64,000 nucleotides of DNA. It comes from CANKHA01 sp963750965. Its GTDB lineage: Bacteria; Pseudomonadota; Alphaproteobacteria; Rhizobiales; Xanthobacteraceae. The notes beneath the pieces were generated by a model. That model was not told the DNA's origin and did no database searches. It saw only the letters and a list, made by a program, of their open reading frames with translations. Below, in pieces: positions 63,929-64,000 of the stretch. A program made the position numbers and the translations under genes. Position 1 is the first letter of the stretch; the number at the start of each line of letters is the position of its first letter. Location of the stretch: positions 286,861-350,860 of the forward strand of contig CAVVSK010000013.1 in NCBI GenBank assembly GCA_963750965.1, written 5' to 3'.

Positions 63929-64000
63929 ATGACCCGTGCATCTACAGTCCTGATCCGCCTCTCGATTGCCACCGCCTTGGGCGGTGCCGCCCTTTTGTGG
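63929..64000 (+). CDS. Partial secreted protein (start only)
   Basis: ATG 63929 with GGGAGGAG 5 nt upstream. The 24 visible residues (MTRASTVLIRLSIATALGGA, then ALLW) are a signal peptide start; the rest lies outside the window. It follows the DUF2092 gene by ~58 nt and is probably in its operon. No family can be assigned. Confidence 0.6.
   Translation, partial: MTRASTVLIRLSIATALGGAALLW

Noticed and set aside
1..64000. CRISPR arrays, tRNA/rRNA genes, intact transposons, riboswitches
   Set aside because: Scanned by eye for regular repeats, cloverleaf patterns and transposase motifs; none could be supported. A covariance-model search would be decisive.

Overview
This 64 kb window (about 60% G+C by eye) looks like the chromosome of an alphaproteobacterium of the order Hyphomicrobiales, near Bradyrhizobium and relatives. 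The grounds are the many orphan tripartite tricarboxylate transporter (TTT) binding proteins, the HWE/MASE1 kinase, FixJ-type regulators, DUF3597/DUF1328/YidB/DUF3618 small proteins, alphaproteobacterial beta-barrel proteins starting with a SxxAADLP-like mature end, and the YcjX/YcjF pair. No tRNA, rRNA, CRISPR array, integrase or intact insertion sequence was seen.

Layout. (1) 1-10.6 kb: a catabolic island. A MoeA-like gene runs off the left edge; divergent from it are tusA, an ornithine-cyclodeaminase-family gene, and two copies of a TTT binding protein + UbiD decarboxylase module (2.3-4.9 kb and 6.8-9.3 kb), separated by a reverse-strand TTT binding protein + cupin pair and followed by an NMT1/THI5-like protein without a signal peptide. 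The two modules share a 39-nt upstream element. (2) 10.4-19.4 kb: small envelope and stress genes (DUF3618, holin-like, two L,D-transpeptidases, PilZ, YidB, DUF1328, DUF3597, YcjX/YcjF). (3) 19.6-34.1 kb: phosphoenolpyruvate carboxylase, periplasmic-type Pcm, an AI-2E family permease, two AspT-type antiporters next to a large Orn/Lys/Arg-type decarboxylase (a likely decarboxylation/antiport acid-stress or energy unit), MarC, a Ca2+/H+ antiporter and a small K+-type channel. (4) 34.3-43.2 kb: a Rieske-FAD reductase, then a long reverse-strand catabolic cluster: TcuA-like flavoprotein, TTT binding protein with an extra C-terminal domain, 4,5-dihydroxyphthalate-decarboxylase-like protein, a second cyclodeaminase (frameshifted), two DJ-1/PfpI proteins and a GFA-type protein. 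(5) 43.5-51.1 kb: outer-membrane proteins and signalling, including a histidine kinase with two consecutive ATPase domains and its overlapping response regulator. (6) 51.4-58.3 kb: a sulfatase island with its own formylglycine-generating enzyme, two arylsulfatases, an HdeA-like protein, a Gly-rich secreted protein and a HAD hydrolase. (7) 58.6-64 kb: a chemoreceptor relic, an HWE kinase with convergent receiver, a broken outer-membrane protein and a DUF2092 gene with an in-frame amber codon.

A recurring feature is single-base frameshifts in otherwise well-preserved genes (ycjF, the second L,D-transpeptidase, the second aspT, the second cyclodeaminase, both sulfatases, the Gly-rich protein, the HAD gene, an outer-membrane protein). 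They are densest at 53-62 kb. Conserved reading on both sides of each break makes sequencing or assembly indels at least as likely as real decay. I report these loci as one gene each with the break positions.
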